64,000 nt of DNA from Pararhodobacter zhoushanensis (GTDB taxonomy: Bacteria > Pseudomonadota > Alphaproteobacteria > Rhodobacterales > Rhodobacteraceae): the NCBI RefSeq assembly GCF_025949695.1, contig NZ_JAPDFL010000001.1:2793501-2857500 (forward strand), read 5' to 3'. Shown here one piece after another: positions 47,000-55,073 of the stretch; position 1 is the first letter of the stretch, and every line of letters begins with the position of its first letter. The notes below the pieces were generated by a model. That model worked only from the letters and a program-made list of their open reading frames with translations, did not search any database and was not told the DNA's origin. The position numbers and the translations under genes are program-made.

Positions 47000-47737
47000 A
47001 TGCTGGATATCACGTTCGGCGGGGCCGCGTTGGCGGGCATCCTGTCGTTCCTGTCGCCGTGCATCCTGCCGATGGTGCCGTTTTACCTGTGCTACATGGC
47101 CGGTCTGTCGATGGCCGAACTGCGCTCGGATCACGGGCTTGCACCGGGTGCACAGCGGCGGCTGGTGCTGTCGTCCATCGCGTTCTCGTTTGGCGTGACC
47201 ACGATCTTCATGTTGCTGGGCCTTGGGGCCACGGCGCTGGGGCAAGCGTTCATCCAGTGGCAGGACACGCTGCGCTGGATCGCGGCCGCCGTCCTGCTGG
47301 TGTTCGGCCTGCATTTTCTGGGGGTCATCAAGATCTCCTTGCTCTACCGCCAGGCGCGGATCGAAAACGCCGGGTCACCCAAATCGGTCCTCGGCAGCTA
47401 TGTGATGGGTCTGGCCTTTGGCTTTGGCTGGACGCCCTGCGTCGGCCCGGCGCTGGCGGCGATCCTGATGATCGCATCGGGCATGGGCGATCTGACGCGC
47501 GGCACGGCGCTGCTGGCGGTCTACGGGCTGGCGATGACCCTGCCCTTCGTGATCGCCGCGCTCTTTGCCCGGCCGTTCCTGAACTGGGTCGCCCGGCACC
47601 GCCACAAGCTGCAATACGTCGAGAAAGTCATGGGCGCGATGCTGATCGTCTTTGCGGTCCTGATCGCGACCAATACGCTGAACTATATTGCCCAATGGAT
47701 GATCGAGACCATGCCCTGGCTGGCCACGATCGGTTGA
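47000..47737 (+). CDS. soxV: CcdA/DsbD-type thiol-electron transporter SoxV
   Basis: SoxV moves reducing equivalents from cytoplasmic thioredoxin across the inner membrane to SoxS and SoxW. The ATG at 47000 follows GGGAGGG and gives 245 residues with six helices; the longer open frame reads into the operator region. The two redox cysteines lie in helix starts: Cys21 in LSPCILPMVPFY and Cys147 in GWTPCVGPAL, the CcdA hallmark. It is the first gene of soxVW. Confidence 0.93.
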   Translation: MLDITFGGAALAGILSFLSPCILPMVPFYLCYMAGLSMAELRSDHGLAPGAQRRLVLSSIAFSFGVTTIFMLLGLGATALGQAFIQWQDTLRWIAAAVLLVFGLHFLGVIKISLLYRQARIENAGSPKSVLGSYVMGLAFGFGWTPCVGPALAAILMIASGMGDLTRGTALLAVYGLAMTLPFVIAALFARPFLNWVARHRHKLQYVEKVMGAMLIVFAVLIATNTLNYIAQWMIETMPWLATIG

Positions 47738-47752
47738 GATCTGGAGGTTCCG

Positions 47753-48343
47753 ATGATTGCCACCCGCCGTACGCTGCTGACCGGCCTTGCCCTGACGCTG
47801 GCCGCCCCTGCCCTGATCCGCCCCGCTCGCGCTGACGAAGCGGTGCCGCCTTTGGGCGAGGACGGGCTGCACAAGCCCGACTGGATCGTCGAAACCTTCC
47901 GCGACATGCGCGACGACCTTGACGAAGCGCGCGCCAATGGCAAGCGGCTGCTGATCATGGTCGAGCAGCGCGGCTGCATCTATTGCACCCGGATGCACGA
48001 GCATGTCTTTACCGATGACGCCATCGCGCGCACCCTGCGTGAGGATTACATGGTCGTGCAGATGAACCTGTTCGGCGATATTCCCGTCACCGATTTCGAC
48101 GGCGAGGAACTGGGCGAACGCGACATGATGCGCCGCTGGGGCGTGGTGTTCACGCCGACCATGCTGTTCATGCCCGAAGAGGTGCCCGAGTCGGGCACGG
48201 CGGCGCAGAATGCGGTGATGATGATGCCGGGCGCGTTCGAACGCGGCACGACCGGGCTGATGCTGCGCTGGGTTCTTGAGCGTGGGTATGAGGGCGACGA
48301 GCATTTCCAGCACTACGTCGCCCGGATGCTGAATGAAGGTTGA
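47753..48343 (+). CDS. soxW: Periplasmic thioredoxin-like protein SoxW
   Basis: The 196-residue protein has a signal peptide with a twin-Arg start (ATRRTLLTGLALTLAAPAL, cleavage near ARA-DE) and a thioredoxin fold with Cys75-x2-Cys78 (GCIYC) and cis-Pro region VVFTPTMLFM. In Paracoccus SoxW is a substrate of SoxV and helps reduce periplasmic disulfides. It starts 16 bases after soxV with GGAGG upstream; soxX follows after 210 bases with its own promoter region. Confidence 0.92.
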   Translation: MIATRRTLLTGLALTLAAPALIRPARADEAVPPLGEDGLHKPDWIVETFRDMRDDLDEARANGKRLLIMVEQRGCIYCTRMHEHVFTDDAIARTLREDYMVVQMNLFGDIPVTDFDGEELGERDMMRRWGVVFTPTMLFMPEEVPESGTAAQNAVMMMPGAFERGTTGLMLRWVLERGYEGDEHFQHYVARMLNEG

Positions 48344-48439
48344 CCTTGACCTCGGACGTGGCAAAAGCCATTGTTTTACGAAGGTTTGCGACGACAAGCT
48401 CACAGCCCCAGGAAACGGGGACCCGTGCGGTCGCAAGCT

Positions 48440-48459
48440 ATATGCAAATAAATGAATTT
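48440..48459. promoter_or_regulatory. Candidate SoxR operator upstream of soxX
   Basis: ATATGCAAATAAATGAATTT lies in the soxW-soxX gap, 95-115 bases before the soxX start, and is the AT-richest stretch there. It aligns with the soxT site at 14 of 20 positions. The gap is a known SoxR target in Paracoccus; position here is inferred. Confidence 0.45.
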
Positions 48460-48553
48460 TCTATTGCTCACCCGGCCCCGCATCGACTATCATGCCTTTG
48501 TGATGCGTTTGGGAGAGCGCAAACCCATCTGCTGAATGTCAGGGAGGACATCC

Positions 48554-49036
48554 ATGAAGCTGAAAGCTGTGACCGGCCTTATCGCCGCCGGAATCGCGCT
48601 GGCTGGCACCGCCATCGCCGAAGTCGCGCCCGGCGACATCACCTGGGTTGACGACGTGATGATCCCGACCTCGCTGACCGGCATGCCGGGCAGCGTCGAC
48701 GCAGGTGTCTCGGTTGTGTCGAGCCGTTCGGCGGGCAATTGTGTGGCCTGCCACGGGATCTCGGCCCTGCCCGACGCCGCGTTTCAGGGCAATGTCGGCC
48801 CGTCGCTGGACGGTGTCGGCAGCCGCTGGACTGAAGCGGAGCTGCGCGGCATTCTGGTGGATGCCAAGCACATGTTCCCCGACACGCGCATGCCGTCTTT
48901 CTACCGCGTCGATGGCTTTACCCGGCCGGGTGACGCCTATACCGGGCGCGCCGCTGACCCCGCCACCTTCGGTCCGCTGCTGAGCGCAGTGCAGATCGAA
49001 GACACCATCGCCTATCTCATGACGCTGACCGACTGA
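48554..49036 (+). CDS. soxX: Sulfur-oxidising protein SoxX, monohaem cytochrome c
   Basis: SoxX accepts electrons when SoxA couples thiosulfate to SoxY. The 160-residue product has a signal peptide (cleavage near AIA-EV, residue 22) and one haem site, Cys63-x2-Cys66-His67 in NCVACHGIS; the axial Met is likely in DTRMPSFYRVDG. The ATG at 48554 has GGGAGG upstream. It opens the soxXYZA transcription unit. Confidence 0.95.
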   Translation: MKLKAVTGLIAAGIALAGTAIAEVAPGDITWVDDVMIPTSLTGMPGSVDAGVSVVSSRSAGNCVACHGISALPDAAFQGNVGPSLDGVGSRWTEAELRGILVDAKHMFPDTRMPSFYRVDGFTRPGDAYTGRAADPATFGPLLSAVQIEDTIAYLMTLTD

Positions 49037-49073
49037 TCCGGTCCGCCCCGTCCCCTTGATAAGGAGCTTCCCC

Positions 49074-49490
49074 ATGCTGACAAGACGCGACACCCTCGCG
49101 ATCGGTCTGGGCGCCTCGGCCGTGGCAATGCTGCCCGTAGCCGCCGCCGCGACCCCGGTTGACGACGCGATTGCTGCCTATACCGGCGGCGCTGCCATTG
49201 CCGAGGGCGGTGTGACCATCACCGCGCCCGAGATCGCTGAGAACGGCAACACCGTGCCGATCACGATCGAAGCCCCCGGCGCGGTCGAGATCATGCTGAT
49301 CGCCACCGGCAACCCGACGCCCAACGTGGGCAAGTTCACCTTTGGCCCCGGTTCTGGCGCACCGATGATCGCCACCCGCATGCGTCTGGGCCGGACCCAG
49401 GATGTGCTGGCGATTGCCAAGATGGAAGACGGCAGCTTTGCCTCGACCGCGGTCGAAGTGAAAGTCACCATCGGCGGCTGTGGCGGCTGA
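49074..49490 (+). CDS. soxY: Sulfur carrier protein SoxY
   Basis: SoxY carries the sulfur intermediates on a swinging C-terminal arm. The 138-residue protein has a twin-arginine signal (LTRRDTLAIGLGASAVAML), an Ig-like body and ends in GGCGG with the substrate Cys136. As a Tat substrate it probably hitchhikes SoxZ, which has no signal. The ATG at 49074 follows AAGGAG; 37 bases separate it from soxX. Confidence 0.96.
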   Translation: MLTRRDTLAIGLGASAVAMLPVAAAATPVDDAIAAYTGGAAIAEGGVTITAPEIAENGNTVPITIEAPGAVEIMLIATGNPTPNVGKFTFGPGSGAPMIATRMRLGRTQDVLAIAKMEDGSFASTAVEVKVTIGGCGG

Positions 49491-49535
49491 TCCCGTCAGG
49501 GTTTCGCCGTTCCATCCAGTTTCAGGAGTTTCATC

Positions 49536-49862
49536 ATGACCGAAGTCAGACCCCGCATCCGCCTTCCCCGCAGCGCCTCGGCCGGCGAGTCGATCGTCGT
49601 CAAGACGCTGATCAACCACGACATGGAATCAGGCCAGCGCCGCAATTCGGCCGGCGAGACGATTCCGCGCCAGATCATCAACCGTTTCACCTGTGAATTC
49701 AACGGTGTGATGGTTCTGGACGCCGCCCTTGAACCCGCCATTTCGGCAAACCCGTATATGGAATTCGAGGCCGTCGTGCCCGAATCCGGCGAATTCGTCT
49801 TCACCTGGTACGACGACAATGGCGAAGTTTATACCGCCACTGAAACGTTCGAAGTCAGCTGA
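49536..49862 (+). CDS. soxZ: SoxY partner protein SoxZ
   Basis: SoxZ is the 108-residue, all-beta partner of SoxY. It lacks a signal peptide, as expected for co-export with SoxY by Tat. Recognisable stretches are RPRIRLPRSASAGESIVVKTLINHDMESGQ and the C-terminal FTWYDDNGEVYTATE. CAGGAG lies upstream of the ATG. It is 45 bases after soxY. Confidence 0.95.
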   Translation: MTEVRPRIRLPRSASAGESIVVKTLINHDMESGQRRNSAGETIPRQIINRFTCEFNGVMVLDAALEPAISANPYMEFEAVVPESGEFVFTWYDDNGEVYTATETFEVS

Positions 49863-49897
49863 GCATACGGCGCAACAGAAGTCTGGGAGGAGACACT

Positions 49898-50764
49898 ATG
49901 CAGCACCTGAAGCCTGCGAAAACGCTGGCGCTGGCCTCGGCCTGCGTCGCGGCGCTGTGGTCCGGCGCGGCCTTGGCCGACCCTGATCTGTCGGCTGACC
50001 TGATGATCGATGGCGAATTGCACATCGTGACCCGGGCCCCGGCGGACGACATCGTTCCGAACCTGTCCGAGCGGTATTCGGGCTGGCTGTTCCGCGATCC
50101 TGCCACCCGCGACATGCAGGCCGACGACTTCGAGAACCCGGCGATGCTGGCCGTCGATCAGGGCGCCGAACTGTGGGAAACCGCAGAGGGCACCGCTGGC
50201 CAGTCGTGCCAGGATTGCCACGGCGATGCCGAGGAAAGCATGGCCGGCGTTCGTGCCCGGATGCCACACGTCAACGCTGACGGTGAGCTGTGGTCGATGG
50301 AGAACTACGTCAACAACTGTCGCACCGAACGCATGGGCGCCGAAGAATGGCGTTGGAGCGGTGGCGAGATGACCTCGATGACCGCGTTCCTGTCGATGCA
50401 GTCGCGCGGCATGCCGGTGGCGGTGCAGATCGACGGTCCCGCCGCCCCCTATTGGGAGCAGGGCCGCGATATGTACTACACGCGCTATGGCCAGTTGGAG
50501 CTGTCGTGCTCCAGCTGCCATGAGGAAAGCACGGGCATGATGATCCGCGCCGACCACCTCAGCCAGGGCCAGATCAGCGGCTTCCCGACCTACCGGTTGA
50601 AGAATGCCGGCATCGTGTCGATCCACAACCGCTTCCGCGGCTGTATCCGCGACACGCGCGCCGAAACCTTCGCCGAAGGGTCGGAAGAGTTCCGCGCGCT
50701 GGAACTCTATGTCGCCTCGCGCGGCATGGGTCTGGACGTCGAAGGCGTCTCGGTTCGTCCGTAA
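49898..50764 (+). CDS. soxA: L-cysteine S-thiosulfotransferase subunit SoxA, dihaem cytochrome c
   Basis: SoxA, with SoxX, joins thiosulfate to the SoxY cysteine in the periplasm. The 288-residue protein has a signal peptide (cleavage near ALA-DP, residue 27) and two haem sites, Cys104-Cys107-His108 (CQDCH) and Cys204-Cys207-His208 (CSSCH), so it is the dihaem type. The active-site Cys249 lies in FRGCIRDTRAE and would ligate the catalytic haem as a persulfide; Cys141 likely serves the other haem. A hairpin eight bases downstream separates it from soxB. Confidence 0.96.
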   Translation: MQHLKPAKTLALASACVAALWSGAALADPDLSADLMIDGELHIVTRAPADDIVPNLSERYSGWLFRDPATRDMQADDFENPAMLAVDQGAELWETAEGTAGQSCQDCHGDAEESMAGVRARMPHVNADGELWSMENYVNNCRTERMGAEEWRWSGGEMTSMTAFLSMQSRGMPVAVQIDGPAAPYWEQGRDMYYTRYGQLELSCSSCHEESTGMMIRADHLSQGQISGFPTYRLKNAGIVSIHNRFRGCIRDTRAETFAEGSEEFRALELYVASRGMGLDVEGVSVRP

Positions 50765-50771
50765 GCGTTTT

Positions 50772-50797
50772 GGGGGCACGGTCGTCCGTGCCCCCTT
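50772..50797 (+). terminator. Terminator- or attenuator-like hairpin between soxA and soxB
   Basis: GGGGGCACGG pairs with CCGTGCCCCC around a TCGT loop, only eight bases after soxA. The following TTCCCC is a weak U tract, so partial termination or 3'-end protection is likelier than a full stop. Confidence 0.6.
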
Positions 50798-50858
50798 CCC
50801 CTACTCCGTTCGGATCATTCGGTGCTGTGCCGAAATTTTTTGTCCGAACAACATTCAT

Positions 50859-50878
50859 TCCTTTGAAGATTGGCATGT
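50859..50878. promoter_or_regulatory. Possible regulatory site upstream of soxB
   Basis: TCCTTTGAAGATTGGCATGT shares TGAAGATTG and ATGT with the soxS-soxV candidate site. It lies 60-80 bases before the soxB start in an AT-richer gap that follows the soxA hairpin. A SoxR site or part of a soxB promoter is inferred. Confidence 0.3.
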
Positions 50879-50937
50879 AACGCCTCCCCGTCGTGCCCGC
50901 TTCAACTGACCGAGTTTCGGCTCCAAGGAGACTGATC

Positions 50938-52635
50938 ATGATTTCCCGGCGCGAATTCCTGCAGGCTTCGGTGGCTGCATCTGCCCTTTACGGTGTGTCC
51001 GGCTTTGGCAACTGGTCCAGGCTGGCGGCACAACAGGTGCTGACGCAAGACGATCTGCTGCGCTTTGAGAGCTTCGGCAACGTGTCGCTGATCCACGTCA
51101 CCGATATTCACGCCCAGCTCAAGCCGATCTGGTTCCGCGAGCCCGAATTCAACTTTGGCGTCGGTGATGTCCGCGGCGTGCCTCCTCACGTCGTAGGGCG
51201 TGAGTTCATCGACATGTTCAACCTGACGCCCGGCTCAGCCGATGCCTATGCGCTGACCTATCCCGATTTTGTCGCGCTGGGTCAGGCTTACGGCAAGATG
51301 GGCGGCATGGACCGTGTGGCGACCGTGATCAAGGCGATCCGCGCCGAACGGCCCGAGGCGATCCTTCTGGACGGCGGCGATACGTGGCACGGTTCGATGT
51401 CGTCGTATCTGTCGCGCGGTCAGGACATGGTCAACGTGATGAACGCGCTGGGCGTCGAGGCGATGACCTCGCACTGGGAATGGACGCTGGGCACCGACCG
51501 GGTGCTGGAACTGGTCGATCAGTTGAATTTCCCCTTCCTTGGCCAGAACATCTTTGACGCCGAGTGGAACGAGCCGTCCGAAGATTTCCCCTCCTACACC
51601 TGGTTCGAGCGGGGCGGCGCCAAGGTCGCGGTGATCGGTCAGGCCTTCCCCTATACGCCCATCGCCAACCCCGGCTGGATGTTCCCCGAGTTCAGCTTCG
51701 GCATCCGCGACGAGCGCATGCAGGAGATGGTCAACGAGGTGAAAGCCCAAGGGGCCGATCTGGTGGTCGTACTGTCGCACAACGGCTTTGATGTGGACCG
51801 CAAGATGGCCAGCCGCGTGCAGGGCATCGACGTGATCCTGACCGGCCATACCCATGACGCCCTGCCCGAGCCTGTGCTGGTCGGCACCACGCTGCTGATC
51901 GCCTCGGGCAGCCATGGCAAGTTCGTCACCCGTCTGGATCTGGATGTGCGTGACGGTCAGCTGATGGGTTTCCGTCACAAGCTGATCCCGATCTTTGCGG
52001 ACGTCATCACGCCGGACGCCGAGATGGCCGCCGTCATCGACGCCGAGCGCGCGCCCTATGCCGCGCAGATGGAAGAGGTGATCGGCCACACCGACAGCCT
52101 GCTTTACCGCCGGGGCAACTTTGCGGGCACGTGGGACAACCTGATCTGCGACGCCGTGATGTCCGAGCGGGACACTGAAATCGCCCTGTCGCCCGGCGTG
52201 CGCTGGGGGGCCAGCCTGATGCCCGGCGACGCGATCACCCGCGAGGATATCCACGCCGTCACCACGATGACCTATGGTCAGGTCTACCGCTCGGAAATGA
52301 CCGGCGAGACGATCCACGCCATTCTCGAGGATGTCGCCGACAACCTGTTCAACACCGACCCCTACTATCAGCAGGGCGGCGACATGGTGCGTCTGGGCGG
52401 CCTTGGCTATGCCATCGACATCACCAAACCCATCGGCGAGCGCATCACCGGATTGACGCTGTTGCGCACCGGCGAGGCGCTGGACCCCGCGCAGACCTAT
52501 ACGGTCGGCGGCTGGGCCTCGGTCAACGAGGGCACCGAGGGGCCGATGATCTGGGATGTCGTCGAGGAACACATTCGCAAACTGGGCCGCGTGAGCGCCG
52601 AGCCGAACGGCTCGGTCATCGTGTCCGGCATTTGA
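50938..52635 (+). CDS. soxB: Thiosulfohydrolase SoxB
   Basis: SoxB hydrolyses sulfate from the SoxY-bound sulfonate using two Mn ions. The 565-residue protein begins with a twin-arginine signal (ISRREFLQASVAASAL). Its 5'-nucleotidase-like domain shows DIHAQ (Asp56, His58), DGGDTWHGS, LSHNGFD and GHTHDAL, and a C-terminal substrate-binding domain completes it. The ATG at 50938 follows AAGGAG. It opens a soxBCD unit after the soxA hairpin, 22 bases ahead of soxC. Confidence 0.96.
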   Translation: MISRREFLQASVAASALYGVSGFGNWSRLAAQQVLTQDDLLRFESFGNVSLIHVTDIHAQLKPIWFREPEFNFGVGDVRGVPPHVVGREFIDMFNLTPGSADAYALTYPDFVALGQAYGKMGGMDRVATVIKAIRAERPEAILLDGGDTWHGSMSSYLSRGQDMVNVMNALGVEAMTSHWEWTLGTDRVLELVDQLNFPFLGQNIFDAEWNEPSEDFPSYTWFERGGAKVAVIGQAFPYTPIANPGWMFPEFSFGIRDERMQEMVNEVKAQGADLVVVLSHNGFDVDRKMASRVQGIDVILTGHTHDALPEPVLVGTTLLIASGSHGKFVTRLDLDVRDGQLMGFRHKLIPIFADVITPDAEMAAVIDAERAPYAAQMEEVIGHTDSLLYRRGNFAGTWDNLICDAVMSERDTEIALSPGVRWGASLMPGDAITREDIHAVTTMTYGQVYRSEMTGETIHAILEDVADNLFNTDPYYQQGGDMVRLGGLGYAIDITKPIGERITGLTLLRTGEALDPAQTYTVGGWASVNEGTEGPMIWDVVEEHIRKLGRVSAEPNGSVIVSGI

Positions 52636-52657
52636 GACTATTGAGGGAGCACGCATC

Positions 52658-53946
52658 ATGACCGATCTGTCTGATGACGACACGCACAAGCCCGCCGGCG
52701 TCAGCCGCCGTGGCTTTCTGCGCACCGCCAGCCTTGCTGCCGGGGGGCCGCTTTGGGCGGCGCTGCCAGCGCGCAACAAGCCGACCCGCTGATCACGCAA
52801 GTGCAGGACTGGGCGTCGATGACCGGCGAAGGCGTCGATGCCACGCCCTACGGCATGCCGATCCGCTTTGAGGATGACGTGGTGCGCCGCACGGTGTCGT
52901 GGCTGACCGCCGATCCGATCAGCTCGATCAACTTCACGCCGATTCACGCGCTGGATGGCACCATCACCCCGCAGGGCTGCGCGTTCGAGCGCCACCATTC
53001 CGGCGCGATCGAGCTGTCGAAAGACGATTACCGCCTGATGATCACCGGGCTGGTCGACCGCCCGCTGGTGTTCACCTGGGAAGACCTCCAACGCTTCCCG
53101 CGCGAAAACCACGTGTATTTCTGCGAATGCGCGGCCAACTCAGGCATGGAATGGGCCGGTGCGCAGCTCAATGGCGCGCAGTTCACCCATGGCATGATCC
53201 ACAACATGGAATATTCCGGCATCCCACTGCGCTTGCTGCTGGAAGAGGCCGGGGTCCAGGCTGAGGGCCGTTGGGTGTTTGTCGAGGGGGCCGATGCCTC
53301 GTCGAACGGGCGCTCGATCCCCTTGGAAAAAGCGATGGATGACGTGCTGGTCGCCTTCAGCGCCAATGGCGAGGCGCTGCGCAAGGAGCACGGCTATCCG
53401 GTGCGGCTGGTGGTGCCGGGCTGGGAAGGCAACATGTGGGTCAAGTGGGTGCGCCGGATCGGCGTGAACCACTCGGCGGTCGAGGCGCGCGAGGAGACCT
53501 CGAAATACACCGACCTGATGCCTGACGGGCGCGCGCGCAAATGGACGTGGGAGATGGACACGAAATCTGTCATCACCTCGCCCTCGCCGCAAAAGCCGAT
53601 CACCCACGGCTCTGGCCCCTTGGTGATCACCGGGCTGGCGTGGTCGGGCCGTGGCATGATTGACCGCGTGGACGTGTCGCTGGACGGCGGCGTCAACTGG
53701 CAGCCCGCGCGTCTGGGCACGCAGGGCGGGCGCTATGCCCTGTCGCGCTTTTATCTGGAAATCGACTGGGACGGATCGCCGATGCTGCTGCAATCGCGCG
53801 CGGTGGATGAGCACGGCTATGTTCAGCCGACCAAGGACGCGCTGCGCGAAATCCGGGGCCTGAATTCGGTCTACCACAATAACGGTATCCAGACCTGGGC
53901 CGTCTACGAGAATGGAGCGGTGGAAAATGTCGAAGTCAGTTCTTAA
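52658..53946 (+). CDS. soxC: Sulfane dehydrogenase molybdenum subunit SoxC, frame broken in the signal peptide
   Basis: SoxC, with cytochrome SoxD, removes six electrons from the sulfane sulfur left on SoxY. The first frame begins at the ATG at 52658 (MTDLSDDDTHK), reaches a Tat motif SRRGFLRTASLAA, then loses frame at a run of six G (52742-52747). One more G would restore AAGGAALGGAASAQQ and join the long downstream frame, which runs to 53946. That part has the sulfite-oxidase fold with the Mo-ligand Cys in YFCECAANSG and a C-terminal dimer domain (RVDVSLDGGVNWQPA). With the break, a product could only start inside and would lack the export signal. Confidence 0.88.
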
Positions 53947-55018
53947 GATCCTCGCGTCCACCGCGTTGGCCGGTCTCATCGCCGCTCCGGCGCTGGCGCA
54001 GACGCTTGGTCTGGGCCGCGCGGCGCTGCCTGAGGAGATTGCCGCCTGGGATGTCGCGGTCGAGCCTGACGGCACCGGCCTGCCCGTCGGCTCGGGCGAC
54101 GTGTTCACCGGTGAAGACCTGTGGGTCGAAAACTGCGCCAGCTGCCATGGTGACTTTGGCGAGGGTGCCGGGGCCTATCCGGTGATCGCAGGCGGCGAAG
54201 ACACGCTGACCAACCGCCGCCCGGTCAAGACAGTGGGCAGCTACTGGCCGTATCTGTCGACGGTGTTCGACTACGTCCACCGCTCGATGCCCTTTGGCAA
54301 TGCGCAGATCCTGTCGGCCGACGACACCTACGCCATCGTCGCCTATATCCTGTACTCGAACGCCATCGTTGAGGATGACTTCACCCTGTCGAACGAGAAT
54401 TTCGCCGACGTCGTGATGCCCAACGCCGACGGCTTCTATGTCGATGACCGGGTTGAAACCGAGTTCCCGATTTTCGTGCACGACGTCTGCATGAGCGACT
54501 GCACCGCGCCGGTGCACATCACCCGCCGCGCCACCGATCTACAATCGACGCCCGAGGGCGCGGTGACGGTCTTCGCACCGGATCGGCCCAGCGGCGTCAT
54601 GGACGGTGCCGGTGCGCCTGAGGGTGGCGAGGGTGCCGCCCCGGCTGAGGCGCCGGTACAGGAAGCCGCAGCCGAGCCTGCAATGCCCGCGCTCGACCCC
54701 GAATTGGTCGCTGCCGGTGAAGGTCTGTGGCGTCAGTGCCGCAGCTGTCACCAGATCGGCGAGGGCGCGCGCAATGGCACGGGTCCGTTGCTGACGGATG
54801 TGCTGGGTCGCCATGCCGGTGGGGTTGAAGGCTTCCGCTATTCCAACCCGATGACTCAGGCCGGCGAAGAGGGGCTGATCTGGACGCCCGAGACGCTGGA
54901 CGCCTTCCTTGCCGATCCGCGCGGTTACATGCGCGGCACGCGGATGTCGTTCCGGGGGCTGCGCGACGAGGCTGATCGTCAGGCGATGATCGCCTATCTG
55001 CAAAGCCAGTCGCAGTAA
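53927..55018 (+). CDS. soxD: SoxD, dihaem cytochrome c of sulfane dehydrogenase
   Basis: SoxD takes electrons from SoxC. The ATG at 53927 overlaps the soxC end by 20 bases and gives a 363-residue protein with a signal peptide (cleavage near ALA-QT). Domain 1 has Cys70-Cys73-His74 (NCASCH). After an Ala/Pro/Glu-rich linker (about 235-262), domain 2 has Cys271-Cys274-His275 (QCRSCH) with a later RGTRMSFRGL holding the Met ligand. This is the dihaem Paracoccus type. A terminator follows, so soxE, F, G and H are absent from this locus. Confidence 0.94.
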   Translation: MSKSVLKILASTALAGLIAAPALAQTLGLGRAALPEEIAAWDVAVEPDGTGLPVGSGDVFTGEDLWVENCASCHGDFGEGAGAYPVIAGGEDTLTNRRPVKTVGSYWPYLSTVFDYVHRSMPFGNAQILSADDTYAIVAYILYSNAIVEDDFTLSNENFADVVMPNADGFYVDDRVETEFPIFVHDVCMSDCTAPVHITRRATDLQSTPEGAVTVFAPDRPSGVMDGAGAPEGGEGAAPAEAPVQEAAAEPAMPALDPELVAAGEGLWRQCRSCHQIGEGARNGTGPLLTDVLGRHAGGVEGFRYSNPMTQAGEEGLIWTPETLDAFLADPRGYMRGTRMSFRGLRDEADRQAMIAYLQSQSQ

Positions 55019-55040
55019 GCGACAGTGACAAGGAAATAGG

Positions 55041-55067
55041 ACGGGGCGCAGCGATGCGCCCCGTTTT
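55041..55067 (+). terminator. Rho-independent terminator of the sox operon
   Basis: A ten-base perfect stem, ACGGGGCGCA with TGCGCCCCGT, closes a GCGA loop followed by TTT. It lies 22 bases after soxD and also faces the end of the convergent gene. Confidence 0.85.
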
Positions 55068-55073
55068 GCTGCG

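Noticed and set aside
53912..53926. An upstream ATG for soxD
   Set aside because: MERWK precedes a perfect signal-peptide start at 53927 and lies inside soxC; the later ATG is the better start.
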